In this document: piece by piece, positions 8,419 to 18,348 of the stretch
Layout: each line of letters begins with the position of its first letter
Numbering within the stretch: the stretch's first letter is position 1
Source: Pseudomonadota bacterium
GTDB taxonomy: Bacteria; Pseudomonadota; Gammaproteobacteria; Xanthomonadales; Xanthomonadaceae
Assembly: GCA_023395465.1 (NCBI GenBank)
Contig: JAEWZE010000042.1
Coordinates: 1-53,488 of the forward strand
DNA length: 53,488 nucleotides
Direction: 5' to 3'
The notes under the pieces: model-generated
The model's input: the letters and a program-made list of their open reading frames with translations, nothing else
Database searches by the model: none
What the model was told of the DNA's origin: nothing
Position numbers and translations under genes: made by a program

Positions 8419-9060
8419 TCAGTGGATGAACAGCAGCGCCAGCAGCGCCGGCACCAGCAGGCCCAGGCCGACGTACGGCCAGGTCATGCGGCGCTGGCGC
8501 GCATGCATCTGCAGCAGCAGCAGGCCGGTGACGGTGAACACCACGCAGGCCAGCGCGAAGATGTCGATGAACCAGCCCCAGGCCGGCCCGGTGTTGCGCC
8601 CCTTGTGCAGGTCGTTGAGCCAGGAGATCCAGCCGCGTTCGGTGCGCTCGTACTCCAGCTCGCCGCTGGCGCGGTCGATGCTCAGCCAGGCGTCGCGGCC
8701 CGGTCCCGGCATCGACAGGTAGATCTCGTCGGCCGACCACTCGGCCTCACGGCTGCCGATGGGTGCGTCGAGCGCATCGGACAGCCACGTCGCCACCATG
8801 GGCGGCAGCGGCGCGGTCTGCTCGTCGTCGCCTTCCAGCGCCGCCTGCAGCGGCGGCGGCAGCGCCAGCTGGCGGTTGTCGACGCGCGGCTCGCCCTCGA
8901 TCCTGGACGCGTGGTTGAGGGTGATCCCGGTCACCGCGAACAGCAGCATGCCCATCAGGCACAGCGCCGAGCTGATCCAGTGCCACTGGTGCAGCGTGCG
9001 CAGCCAGAAGCCGCGGCGCTGCTGGCCGGTGAGCGCGTTGGAAGTGGCCTCGTGGGGCAT
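8419..9060 (-). CDS. PepSY-associated transmembrane protein
   Basis: 213 residues from the ATG at 9060. Three membrane helices: about 27-49 (HWISSALCLMGMLLFAVTGITLNH), 163-185 and 193-212. A PepSY-like periplasmic loop lies between the first two, with ISWLNDLHKGRNTG before the second helix. Histidines at 24, 27, 50, 152 and 186 flank the membrane and could ligate haem b, as in siderophore-reducing PepSY membrane proteins. It is the first gene of the operon, right behind the Fur-box-like promoter. A GTG four codons upstream (9072) is an alternative start. Its likely job is carrying electrons across the membrane from the flavoreductase to the DUF2271 protein (inference). Confidence 0.82.
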   Translation of the reverse strand: MPHEATSNALTGQQRRGFWLRTLHQWHWISSALCLMGMLLFAVTGITLNHASRIEGEPRVDNRQLALPPPLQAALEGDDEQTAPLPPMVATWLSDALDAPIGSREAEWSADEIYLSMPGPGRDAWLSIDRASGELEYERTERGWISWLNDLHKGRNTGPAWGWFIDIFALACVVFTVTGLLLLQMHARQRRMTWPYVGLGLLVPALLALLFIH

Positions 9061-9085
9061 GGGGCGGGTCACGGGAAGGGCGGCA

Positions 9086-9115
9086 AGTATACGGTGTGGA
9101 CGAGAAGCGTTCTCA
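9086..9115 (-). promoter_or_regulatory. Promoter with Fur-box-like palindrome for the PepSY-ApbE operon
   Basis: Reading on the minus strand, TATACT (9086-9091) makes a good -10. The position of the -35 element is covered by the palindrome GAGAA-GCG-TTCTC (9102-9114); the 15-mer 9101-9115 fits the 7-1-7 Fur pattern TGAtAAt-N-atTaTCA at most of the key positions. Overlap with the -35 region is the usual geometry for Fur repression. The -35 hexamer itself is poor. The predicted transcript start, near 9079, leaves a leader of about 20 nt before the ATG at 9060. Confidence 0.6.
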
Positions 9116-9134
9116 TTCCTGGGGGCGGTCCGGC

Positions 9135-9156
9135 CGCGCCCGGAGGCCCGGGCGCG
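9135..9156 (-). terminator. GC hairpin after the TonB-dependent receptor gene
   Basis: Perfect 9-bp stem (9135-9143 with 9148-9156) and a 4-base loop, 13 bases downstream of the receptor stop. It has no T-run. Together with the promoter just beyond it, it suggests that the receptor and the PepSY operon are separate transcripts. Confidence 0.4.
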
Positions 9157-9169
9157 ACCCAGTGCCCGC

Positions 9170-11533
9170 TCAGAACTGCACGTTCACGCCCAGCCAGAGG
9201 TTCCGCGACTTGTCCTTGTTGTTGTAGTCGTCCAGGTAGGTCGGGGCCCACTCGCCAGTGTTCGCGTCCTGCGTCCACAGCGTCTGGAAGGTGGTGAAGT
9301 CCTCGTCCAGCAGGTTGTTGATCCGCGCGTTGAGGCTGACGCTGTCGTTGAACCGGTACTGCGCGCCCAGGTGCAGCACGGTGTAGTCCTGGTAGTCCCG
9401 GCGCACGCCTTCGATCACGTCGCGGTAGCGCTTGGAGCGCGCCTCGGCGACCAGCTGCAGGCTGAAGCGCTCGCTCGCCTGCCAGCCGAGGGTGGCGTTG
9501 GCCATGTGCCTGGCGGCGTCGGTCAGCGGCAGGCCCCGCTGCGCGCCGCTGAGCTGCTCGCTGTCGGTGTAGGTGTAGTTCGCGCGCAGCGACCAGGCCT
9601 CGGTGATGCCCCAGCGTCCGGCGAGCTCGGCGCCCTGGATGCGGACCTCGTCGATGTTGATTTTCTGCGCGTAGGTCGTGTAACCCAGCAGCCCGTAGTC
9701 GCCGAGGTTGGCGCAGGGCCGCACGCCGCCGGTCTGCTCGCAGCTCAGGCTGGTCTCGCCGCGGGCGATCTTGTCCTCGAAATCGTTGCGGAACACGGTG
9801 ACGTTGAAATTGTGCCGGCTGTCCGGCGAGGTCCAGTACAGCGCGACCTCGCTGTTGACGCTGGTCTCGGGCTGCAGGTCGGGGTTGCCGACGAAGGGCG
9901 AGGTGCCCTGGCCGCCGAAGCCGGTGATGCCGTCGTACAGGTCGGTGGTCTTGGGCGTCTTGTAGCCGGTGCTCACCCCGCCCTTCAGCGTCCAGGCCGG
10001 GCCGATGTCCCAGACCGCATAGGCGCGCGGGCTCAGGTGGCTGCCGAACACGTTGTGGTCGTCGTGGCGCAGGCCCAGGGTGACGGTCAGCGCGTCGTTC
10101 GGACTCCAGTTGTTCTCCGCGAACAGCGACCACATCCGGTGTTCCTGCACCGTGCCGTTGCCTTCGCCGCCGTCCTCCAGGCCGAACACGCCGTCCTCGA
10201 GTTCGCCATCGATGGCCTGCCCGCCGACGATGACGTGGTGCTGCTCGCCGAGCGCGAAATCGAACTTGGCATCCAGCGTGTACTGGCTGCTTTCCATGGT
10301 GCGCCGGGGCCGCGGCAGGAAGGTGTCGGCGACCAGCTGGCGGCGCTCGTCGCGGTCCAGGCCGGCGTACGGGCCGGTGTCGCAGACGTCCGCGTTGCCG
10401 CAGTACATGTCCAGGTGGCGCAGGCGCTCGGCCACGGTGAAGGGCAGGGTGCGGCCGAGGTTGGCGGTCTCGATGTGGGCCAGCGAGACGAAGCTGTTGC
10501 CCCAGTCCCACTGGCCCTGGTGCGTGGCCGACCACTGGTCGCGGGTGAACTTCTGGTCGGCGGCGTAGCCCACGCGCGGAGCCGGACGCCACAGCCCCTC
10601 GATCCCGTCGACGGTGCCCAGCGGATAGGTTTCGGTGCCGAGATTGTTGATGTACGGGGTGTTGTCGTATTCCTGTTCGGAGGTGTCGTAGTCCAGGACC
10701 ACGCTCTGGAATTCGGTCGGCGTCCAGCTGAGGGTGAGGCCGGCCGTACGGTTGACGTTGTCGACCGTCTTGCCGCCGCCGCCGAAGCCCAGGGACCGCT
10801 CGAACTGCGTGCCGTCGGGCGCGGTGATGACCTCGTAGTCCGGGGTCGAGGCGTCGCGTTCGTATCGCGAGCCGCGCACGCCCAGGCCGAGCCGGTCCTG
10901 CACCAGCGGACCGCTGACGGCGAAATCCAGGGTGGTGTCGGTGCCGAAGTCGTCGTTCTCCTGGAAGTTGCGCGACACCGTCGCCGATCCGTGCCAGGCG
11001 TCGCCGACCTTGCGGGTGATGATGTTGATCACCCCGCCCATGGCGTCGGCGCCGTACAGGGTCGAGGCCGGGCCTCGGATCACCTCGATGCGCTCGATCA
11101 TGTCCAGCGGCGGGATGTGGTTGAACTGGTTGCCGCCGAAGTTGTTCGGATAGATGTCGCCGTGATTGTTCTGGCGCTTGCCGTCGATCAGGATCAGCGT
11201 GTAGTCCGGGCCCATGCCGCGCAGGCTGATCGTCTTCTGCCCGGTCTTGTCCGAGGTCTCGCCGACGTCGACGCCCTCCAGGTCGCGCACCGCGTCGATC
11301 AGGGTGATGTAGGGGCGCGTGGTCAGCTCCTCGCGCGTGATCACGCTGATGCTGGCCGGCGCGTCGGTGATCTTCTGCTCGAAGCCGGCGGCGGTGACGA
11401 CTACGGCATCGAAATCGACCGGGTCCGGGGCCGGCGCCGGCGCGGGCGCCGCGATGGCCGGGGCGGCCAGGCCGACGGCGAGGGCGCAGGTGAGGGGCGA
11501 GCGGCGCAACAGGGTTCGCAGGGAGGTGGGCAT
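9170..11533 (-). CDS. TonB-dependent outer-membrane receptor (FepA/CirA-like)
   Basis: 787 residues. The signal peptide is about 1-29. A TonB-box-like DAVVVT lies at 42-47, and the plug domain has SISVITREEL, GQKTISLRGMG, ILIDGKR and IERIEVIRGPASTLYGADAMGGVINIITRK. The C-terminal barrel ends in GVNVQF with a terminal Phe, as required for BAM insertion. Two Cys pairs in predicted loops (MYCGNADVC and LSCEQTGGVRPC) resemble the loop disulfides of catecholate receptors. It probably imports a ferric siderophore or another iron chelate, given the Fur-like site upstream and the reductase operon downstream; the ligand cannot be read from sequence. No Shine-Dalgarno precedes the ATG. Confidence 0.92.
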   Translation of the reverse strand: MPTSLRTLLRRSPLTCALAVGLAAPAIAAPAPAPAPDPVDFDAVVVTAAGFEQKITDAPASISVITREELTTRPYITLIDAVRDLEGVDVGETSDKTGQKTISLRGMGPDYTLILIDGKRQNNHGDIYPNNFGGNQFNHIPPLDMIERIEVIRGPASTLYGADAMGGVINIITRKVGDAWHGSATVSRNFQENDDFGTDTTLDFAVSGPLVQDRLGLGVRGSRYERDASTPDYEVITAPDGTQFERSLGFGGGGKTVDNVNRTAGLTLSWTPTEFQSVVLDYDTSEQEYDNTPYINNLGTETYPLGTVDGIEGLWRPAPRVGYAADQKFTRDQWSATHQGQWDWGNSFVSLAHIETANLGRTLPFTVAERLRHLDMYCGNADVCDTGPYAGLDRDERRQLVADTFLPRPRRTMESSQYTLDAKFDFALGEQHHVIVGGQAIDGELEDGVFGLEDGGEGNGTVQEHRMWSLFAENNWSPNDALTVTLGLRHDDHNVFGSHLSPRAYAVWDIGPAWTLKGGVSTGYKTPKTTDLYDGITGFGGQGTSPFVGNPDLQPETSVNSEVALYWTSPDSRHNFNVTVFRNDFEDKIARGETSLSCEQTGGVRPCANLGDYGLLGYTTYAQKINIDEVRIQGAELAGRWGITEAWSLRANYTYTDSEQLSGAQRGLPLTDAARHMANATLGWQASERFSLQLVAEARSKRYRDVIEGVRRDYQDYTVLHLGAQYRFNDSVSLNARINNLLDEDFTTFQTLWTQDANTGEWAPTYLDDYNNKDKSRNLWLGVNVQF

Positions 11534-11759
11534 GTAGGCGGGTTCTGTGTCGGTGACGTGGGGTCGGCCCGGCGGCGGGGCGCGCGCATGGGCTGGCGGC
11601 CGGCTGGGCGGAAAGGAAGAGGGGCGGGAGGCCCGCGCTAGCCGGCGGGCGGCGCGTGCGCTGGCGGCAGGCAGGGGCTGCCCGGCCGAGGGCCGAGGTC
11701 ACGCGGCATGCGGATCACGTTCATTTCCCGTGGGCGGCAGAGACGCGCCCGATGTGAAA

Positions 11760-11789
11760 ATGTTAAACGAGAATCTTTATCAAACGCAA
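11760..11789 (-). promoter_or_regulatory. Promoter with Fur-box-like site for the TonB-dependent receptor
   Basis: On the minus strand: -35 TTGCGT (11784-11789), 18-bp spacer, -10 TAACAT (11760-11765). The spacer contains GATAA-AGA-TTCTC (11769-11781), a 5-3-5 imperfect palindrome matching the Fur 7-1-7 pattern better than the site at 9101-9115. A repressor here would block polymerase directly. The predicted start leaves a leader of about 220 nt. Confidence 0.6.
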
Positions 11790-11831
11790 TCGCAACATCG
11801 TTCTGCGCAGCGGGCCGGAGCATCCTGTCCA

Positions 11832-11867
11832 CCGGACAAGCCGGACAAGCCGGACAAGCCGGACAAG
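11832..11867. repeat. Tandem repeat, 4 x 9 bp
   Basis: Four perfect head-to-tail copies of CCGGACAAG, then a degraded partial copy. It lies in non-coding DNA 50 bp past the Rieske stop codon. A simple microsatellite-like repeat able to slip; no function is evident. Confidence 0.9.
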
Positions 11868-11918
11868 CTGGAGGGACGCGGAAGTGGCAGGAGGCAGGCC
11901 GTCAGGCCCGGAACCGGC

Positions 11919-12251
11919 TTACTCGCGGTCGTCGCGCACCCAGACCCCGCCGTCCTGGGTCCTGACCGGGAACTTCGCCACCGGCTCATAGGCCGGCGCG
12001 CACAGGGCGCGGCCGTCGCGGATGTCGAAGCGGGCGCCATGCAGCACGCACTCCACGCTCGACTCGCCGGCCTCGAAACTGCCGGCCGACAGTTCGAAGT
12101 CCTCGTGCGTGCACTTGTCCTCGAGCGCGTACAGGGTGCCGTCGAGGTTGAACACCACGATGCCGGCGCCGGTGACCTCGTCGAAGCCGGTCTTCATCTC
12201 GCCCGGGAGCAGGTCCGAGGTCGCGCAGATGAAGGTCCAGGTCTCGCTCAT
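11919..12251 (-). CDS. Rieske [2Fe-2S] ferredoxin-like protein of the SUF operon
   Basis: 110 residues, a single Rieske domain with the cluster ligands Cys47-x-His49 (CTHED) and Cys68-x2-His71 (CVLHG). The fold matches the ferredoxin subunits of non-haem iron ring-hydroxylating oxygenases, but no oxygenase is nearby. It is the last gene of the SUF cluster and overlaps the GNAT stop by 4 bp (ATGA). It may act as an electron donor or a cluster carrier in Fe-S assembly. The linkage is seen; the role is inferred. Confidence 0.9.
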   Translation of the reverse strand: MSETWTFICATSDLLPGEMKTGFDEVTGAGIVVFNLDGTLYALEDKCTHEDFELSAGSFEAGESSVECVLHGARFDIRDGRALCAPAYEPVAKFPVRTQDGGVWVRDDRE

Positions 12252-12787
12252 GCGGCTGCTCCATCGAAACGCTTCTCGAGCACCTCGAAGCGCAGGTCGT
12301 CGCGCAGCGGGACGCCGAAGCGCTCGTCGCCGTAGGGAAAGGGCTTGAGCACGCCGGTGCGCCGGTAGCCGCGGCGCTGGTACCAGGCGATCAGTTCGTC
12401 GCGCACGTCGATCACGGTCATCCGCATCGCCGGCAGCGCCCACTCCTCGCGGGCCACGCGCTCGCATTCGGCCAGCAGGCGGCCGCCCAGGCCGCCGCGC
12501 TGCAGGCCGGGCCGGACGGCGAACATGCCGAAATAGCCCGCGCCGTCCTCGTCGGCCACGTGCGCGCACGCGGCCAGGCCGGCCCCGTCGCCGGCGACCA
12601 GTACCCGGCTGCGCGGACGCGCCAGGTCGGCACGCAGCACCTCCGGGTCGATGCGCTGGCCCTGGAGCAGGTCGGCCTCGGTGGTCCAGCCGGCGCGGCT
12701 GGCATCGCCGCGATAGGCGGACGTGACCAGGGCGACCAGGGCCGGAATGTCGTCCTCGGTGGCGGCGCGGAAGTCGGGTGCGTGCAT
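12248..12787 (-). CDS. GNAT family N-acetyltransferase
   Basis: 179 residues with a GNAT core: N-terminal FRAATEDDIPALVALVTSAYRG, the acetyl-CoA loop VRPGLQRGGLGGRLL (Q-x-x-G-x-G-like) around 91-105, and the C-terminal WYQRRGYRRTG motif. The start MHAPDF is chosen because the family alignment begins there. It lies 89 bp downstream of sufS and overlaps the Rieske gene by 4 bp. The acceptor is unknown; it could be a small molecule or a protein N-terminus/lysine. It is not a standard SUF component. Confidence 0.85.
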   Translation of the reverse strand: MHAPDFRAATEDDIPALVALVTSAYRGDASRAGWTTEADLLQGQRIDPEVLRADLARPRSRVLVAGDGAGLAACAHVADEDGAGYFGMFAVRPGLQRGGLGGRLLAECERVAREEWALPAMRMTVIDVRDELIAWYQRRGYRRTGVLKPFPYGDERFGVPLRDDLRFEVLEKRFDGAAA

Positions 12788-12876
12788 GGGCACATTGTAG
12801 GAGTTGCGTGCGGCGGACCGCAGCCGCCGGCGGGCGACGTGGGTGGCGGCGCGCGGTCCGGTCGCGCGCGTCGCGA

Positions 12877-14151
12877 TCAGCCCAGCAGCCTGCGCACCTT
12901 CTGCAGCGCGGCGACGAAGGCGTCGATCTCCTCGTGCGTGTTGTAGAACGCCAGCGAGGCGCGGCAGGTGGCGGCGACGCCATAGAACTGCAGCAGCGGA
13001 TGCGCGCAATGCTGGCCCGAACGCACGGCCACGCCTTCCAGGTCGAGCAGGGTGGCCAGGTCGTGCGCATGCGCGCCCTCGACCAGGAACGACACCACCG
13101 CCGCCTTCTCCGGCGCGCGGCCGAGGATGCGCACGCCGCCGGCCGCGTCCAGCGCCTCGGTCAGGTGCGACAGCAGCTCGGCTTCCCGTGCCTCGATCGC
13201 GTCCATGCCGATGCCCTGCAGGTAGTCCACCGCGGCGCGCAGGCCGACGAAGCCGGAAATGTTGGGCGTGCCCGCCTCGAAGCGGTGCGGCGCATCGTTG
13301 AACACGGTCCCGTCGAAGCTGACCTCGCGGATCATCTCGCCGCCGCCGAGGAAGGGCGGCATCGCCTGCAGGTGCTCGCGCCGGCCCCAGAGCACGCCGG
13401 TGCCGGTCGGGCCGCACATCTTGTGGCCGGTGAAGGCGTAGAAGTCGCAGCCGATCGCGGCCACGTCCACCTTGCGGTGCGGCACCGCCTGCGAGCCGTC
13501 GACCACGGTGACGATGCCGCGTCGCCGCGCCTCGCGGCAGATCTCGCGCACCGGATTGACCGTGCCCAGCACGTTGGACACGTGGGCCACGGCCAGCAGC
13601 TTGACCTCGGGCGTCATCGCCTGGCGCAGCGCGTCGAGGTCGAGGCTGCCGTCGGGCAGGATCTCGGCCACGCGCACCGTCGCCCCGGTGCGCTCCGCCA
13701 CCAGCTGCCAGGGCACGATGTTGGCGTGGTGCTCCATGCGCGAGACCAGGATCACGTCGCCCGCGCGCAGCCGCGGCAGCGCCCAGGAGTAGGCCACCAG
13801 GTTGATCGCGAACGTGGTGCCGCTGCAGAGCACCAGCTCGTCGCTGCGCGCGTTGACGAAGCGCGCCAGTGCGGTGCGCGAGGCCTCGTAGGCCTCGGTG
13901 GCCTCGGTGCCCAGCGCGTGCACGGCGCGGCTGACGTTGGCGTTGTGACGACGATAGAAATCGTCCATCGCCTCGATCACCGCCGCCGGCTTCTGCCCGG
14001 TGTTCGCGCTGTCCAGGTAGAGCAGCGGCTTGCCGTGCACCTGCCGCTGCAGCAGCGGGAACCCGGCGCGGATGCGCGCCCAGTCGGGCGCGGTCGCGGC
14101 GCGTTCTTCGGCTGTGCCGGGGGTGGCCGGCTGCGGGCGGACAGTGCTCAT
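12877..14151 (-). CDS. sufS: Cysteine desulfurase SufS
   Basis: 424 residues, PLP-dependent class V aminotransferase fold. Key residues: His140-142 stack MEHHANIVPW, VDGSQAVPH (Asp for PLP), the Schiff-base lysine in TGHKMCGP (Lys244) and the persulfide Cys382 in RSGQHCAHP. It takes sulfur from L-cysteine as an enzyme-bound persulfide for SufBCD. Four bases separate it from sufD. No SufE or SufU acceptor is encoded next to it, so the sulfur relay partner must be elsewhere. Confidence 0.96.
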   Translation of the reverse strand: MSTVRPQPATPGTAEERAATAPDWARIRAGFPLLQRQVHGKPLLYLDSANTGQKPAAVIEAMDDFYRRHNANVSRAVHALGTEATEAYEASRTALARFVNARSDELVLCSGTTFAINLVAYSWALPRLRAGDVILVSRMEHHANIVPWQLVAERTGATVRVAEILPDGSLDLDALRQAMTPEVKLLAVAHVSNVLGTVNPVREICREARRRGIVTVVDGSQAVPHRKVDVAAIGCDFYAFTGHKMCGPTGTGVLWGRREHLQAMPPFLGGGEMIREVSFDGTVFNDAPHRFEAGTPNISGFVGLRAAVDYLQGIGMDAIEAREAELLSHLTEALDAAGGVRILGRAPEKAAVVSFLVEGAHAHDLATLLDLEGVAVRSGQHCAHPLLQFYGVAATCRASLAFYNTHEEIDAFVAALQKVRRLLG

Positions 14152-14155
14152 GGCC

Positions 14156-15390
14156 TCAGGCTCCCAGTGCGTCCAGCGCCAGGTCGATGTGCGCCACCAG
14201 CGCCTCGCGCACCGCCGCGTCGCCGATCATGGCCAGCGGTTCGCGGCAGAAGGCGATGGTCAGCAGCTGCCGCGCCTCGTCCAGCGGCAGGCCGCGCGAG
14301 CGCAGGTAGAACAGCGCGTTCGCGTCGATCTGCCCGACCGTCGCGCCGTGCGCGGCCTGCACCTCGTCGGCGTGGATCACCAGCACCGGCTGGGTATCGA
14401 TCTCGGCATGGGCCGACAGCAGCAGGTTCTTGTTCGACAGCCGCGCGTCGGTGCCATCGGCGCCCTCGTGGATGGTGATGCCGCCATGGAACACCGCGCG
14501 CCCGCGCCCGCCGCCGATGCCGCGCCAGAGCAGCTCGCAGCGGGTGTCGCGCGCCAGGTGCTCGATGCCCAGGCGGGTATCGACATGGCGGCGCCCGTCC
14601 GCCAGCAGCACGCCGTTGGCGGCCAGTTCCGCGCGGTCGCCTTCCAGCCGCACGTTGAGCTCGTGCCGCGACAGCGCACCGCCCAGCTCCAGGTCGACGC
14701 GGTGGTAGCGGGCGTCCTCGCCCAGCCGCGCGTCGGTACGCAGGAACAGCGTCGCGCCTGCGTCGGCATGCTGCACGCGCGCATGCAGCAGTGTCGCGCG
14801 GGCGCCGACCTCGATCGCCAGCACCTGGTTGTCGAGGTGGCGGTGGGCCGCGCCGTCGAGGTGGTGCTCCATCAGGCGCAGGCTGGCGTCCTCGCCGAGT
14901 TCGACGCGGTGGCGCAGGTGCCAGGCGAGATCGGCCTCGGCCGGGGCGCCGACGAAGACCAGGTGCACGGGCACGTCGACCTCGACACCCGCGGGTACCC
15001 GCAGGCGCACGCCGCCCTGCGCCAGCGCGGCATTGAGCCGTGCGAACACCGCGTCGGCCGGCGCCTCCTCGCCGTAGGCGGTTTCGCTGGCCGTGGCGGC
15101 CAGCTCCACGCCGGCCGGCAGCGCGTCGAGGCGCGAGAGCGCGGCGTCATGGCGCCCGTTGACGAAGACCAGGCGCGGCGCCGGGATGGCGTCGAGCAGG
15201 GCCGGATCGATGGCCGCCTGTTGCAGCTGCGCGGGCGCGAACTCTCGCCGCTCCAGTGCGCGCAGCGGGGTGTACTTCCAGCTTTCGGTGCGCGGCCCGG
15301 GCAGGCCGTCGCGCAGCACGGCCTCCAGCCGTTCGCGCTGCGTGGCGTCGCCACCGAAGCCGCTGGCGAGCGAATCGAGGAGCGGGCTGC

Positions 15391-15394
<4 letters not shown>
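14156..15394 (-). CDS. sufD: Fe-S cluster assembly protein SufD
   Basis: 412 residues. N-terminal helices with RTESWKYTPLRAL, then the long right-handed beta-helix and the C-terminal block VQAAHGATVGQIDANALFYLRSRGL typical of SufB/SufD. It forms the SufBC2D scaffold. The GTG start at 15394 (VSSPLLDSL) overlaps the sufC stop (GTGA), matching the close coupling of this operon; the upstream in-frame codons lie inside sufC and are discarded. Confidence 0.95.
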
Positions 15395-16155
<761 letters not shown>

Positions 16156-16162
16156 GGGATTG

Positions 16163-16248
16163 GGGATTCGGGATTGGGGATTCGGAAAGGCGGGATCGGA
16201 CTCGGGAATAGGCGAGGTCGCTGTCGCGAATCCCCAATCCCGAATCCC
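16163..16248. repeat. Perfect 22-bp inverted repeat between sufB and sufC
   Basis: The left arm 16163-16184 and right arm 16227-16248 are exact reverse complements over 22 bases, built of GGGATT(C/G)GG modules, with a 42-base loop. This GGGATTCGGGATT type of dispersed intergenic repeat is familiar from xanthomonad genomes (recollection). In the suf mRNA it would fold into a very stable hairpin immediately before the sufC start. Confidence 0.92.
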
Positions 16249-16266
16249 GGGAAGGTTCGGGCGGCG

Positions 16267-17730
<1,464 letters not shown>

Positions 17731-17747
17731 AGGGCTGCCTGTGGTGT

Positions 17748-18206
17748 TCACGCGTTGGCCAGGCGCGCCTGGATGCGCCGGCCGGTGTCGGGTTGGGGGG
17801 GCGCGACGTCGCCGAGCATCTGCGCCAGGCTCACGCTGCGCAGCGCCGCCGCGACCACGTCGTTGATGCGGCGCCAGTTGCCGCGGACCCCGCATTGCCC
17901 GGAGATGCCGCATTCGCCGTGGTCCAGGCTGCATTCGGTCATCGCCAGCGGGCCTTCCATCGCCTCGACGATCTCCACCAGGCTGATCGCGTCGGCCGGC
18001 CGCGCCAGGCGATAGCCGCCGTGCGCACCGCGGAAGCCTTCCACCAGCCCGGCCTGCGCCAGCGGCTTGAGCAGCTTGCTTACGGTCGGCACTTCGAGGC
18101 CGGCGCGTTCGGCCAGTTCGCTCGCGCTGAGCACCGCATCGGGCCGCGCGGCGAGCACGGTCAGCACCACGGTGGCGTAGTCGGTGAGCCTGGTGACGCG
18201 GAGCAT
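17748..18206 (-). CDS. sufR: Rrf2-family Fe-S-sensing regulator of the SUF operon
   Basis: 152 residues. N-terminal winged helix starting MLRVTRLTDYATVVL, helix-turn-helix around ASELAERAGLEVPTVSKLLKPL, wing RGAHGGYRLARP, and three cysteines at 92, 99 and 105 (ECSLDHGECGISGQCG) that bind a [2Fe-2S] or [4Fe-4S] cluster. The family represses the operon when the cluster is present. First gene of the operon, 17 bp before sufB. A TTG six codons upstream is possible, but the ATG matches the family start. Confidence 0.92.
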   Translation of the reverse strand: MLRVTRLTDYATVVLTVLAARPDAVLSASELAERAGLEVPTVSKLLKPLAQAGLVEGFRGAHGGYRLARPADAISLVEIVEAMEGPLAMTECSLDHGECGISGQCGVRGNWRRINDVVAAALRSVSLAQMLGDVAPPQPDTGRRIQARLANA

Positions 18207-18235
18207 CGGCGCGGCATCTCGCAATGGGGACCAAA

Positions 18236-18241
18236 ATTGTA
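18236..18241 (-). promoter_or_regulatory. -10 element of the suf operon promoter
   Basis: TACAAT on the minus strand, inside the only AT-rich patch (18231-18247) between sufR and the divergent SET gene. A -35 is not clear, which suits a promoter controlled by its own Rrf2 regulator. The operator cannot be defined by eye. Confidence 0.45.
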
Positions 18242-18348
18242 CTCTTTACGCCGGCGCGGCTCAAATCCGGCGCAGGCGAAGCTTCAGCCGCAGCTGCGCG
18301 GGCTGTCGGGCGGCGGGCCATGCCACAATGCCGCTCCCGCCGCCAGCC

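Larger units (their letters stand above)
11534..11918. other. Gene-free region between the TonB receptor and the Rieske gene
   Basis: 385 bp with no credible gene. It holds the receptor promoter with a Fur-box-like site, a roughly 200-nt GC-rich leader for the receptor mRNA, and a four-copy 9-bp tandem repeat. The AT-rich island 11750-11800 stands out from the surrounding GC-rich DNA. Confidence 0.7.

Noticed and set aside
8908..8940. TGIT in the PepSY protein as a second flavinylation site
   Set aside because: It lies in a membrane helix and lacks the preceding Asp; it is a common PepSY helix motif.
8759..11641. A 960-codon open frame on the plus strand opposite the TonB receptor
   Set aside because: It is the complement of a clear receptor gene, has no recognisable domain and is rich in Arg/Ala/Val/His; a usual by-product of GC-rich codon use.
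11832..11867. CRISPR array
   Set aside because: The units are 9 bp and directly adjacent, with no spacers, and no cas genes are present.
16163..16248. Insertion sequence or miniature transposon between sufB and sufC
   Set aside because: There is no transposase and no clear target-site duplication; the arms are simple GGGATT modules of a dispersed intergenic repeat.
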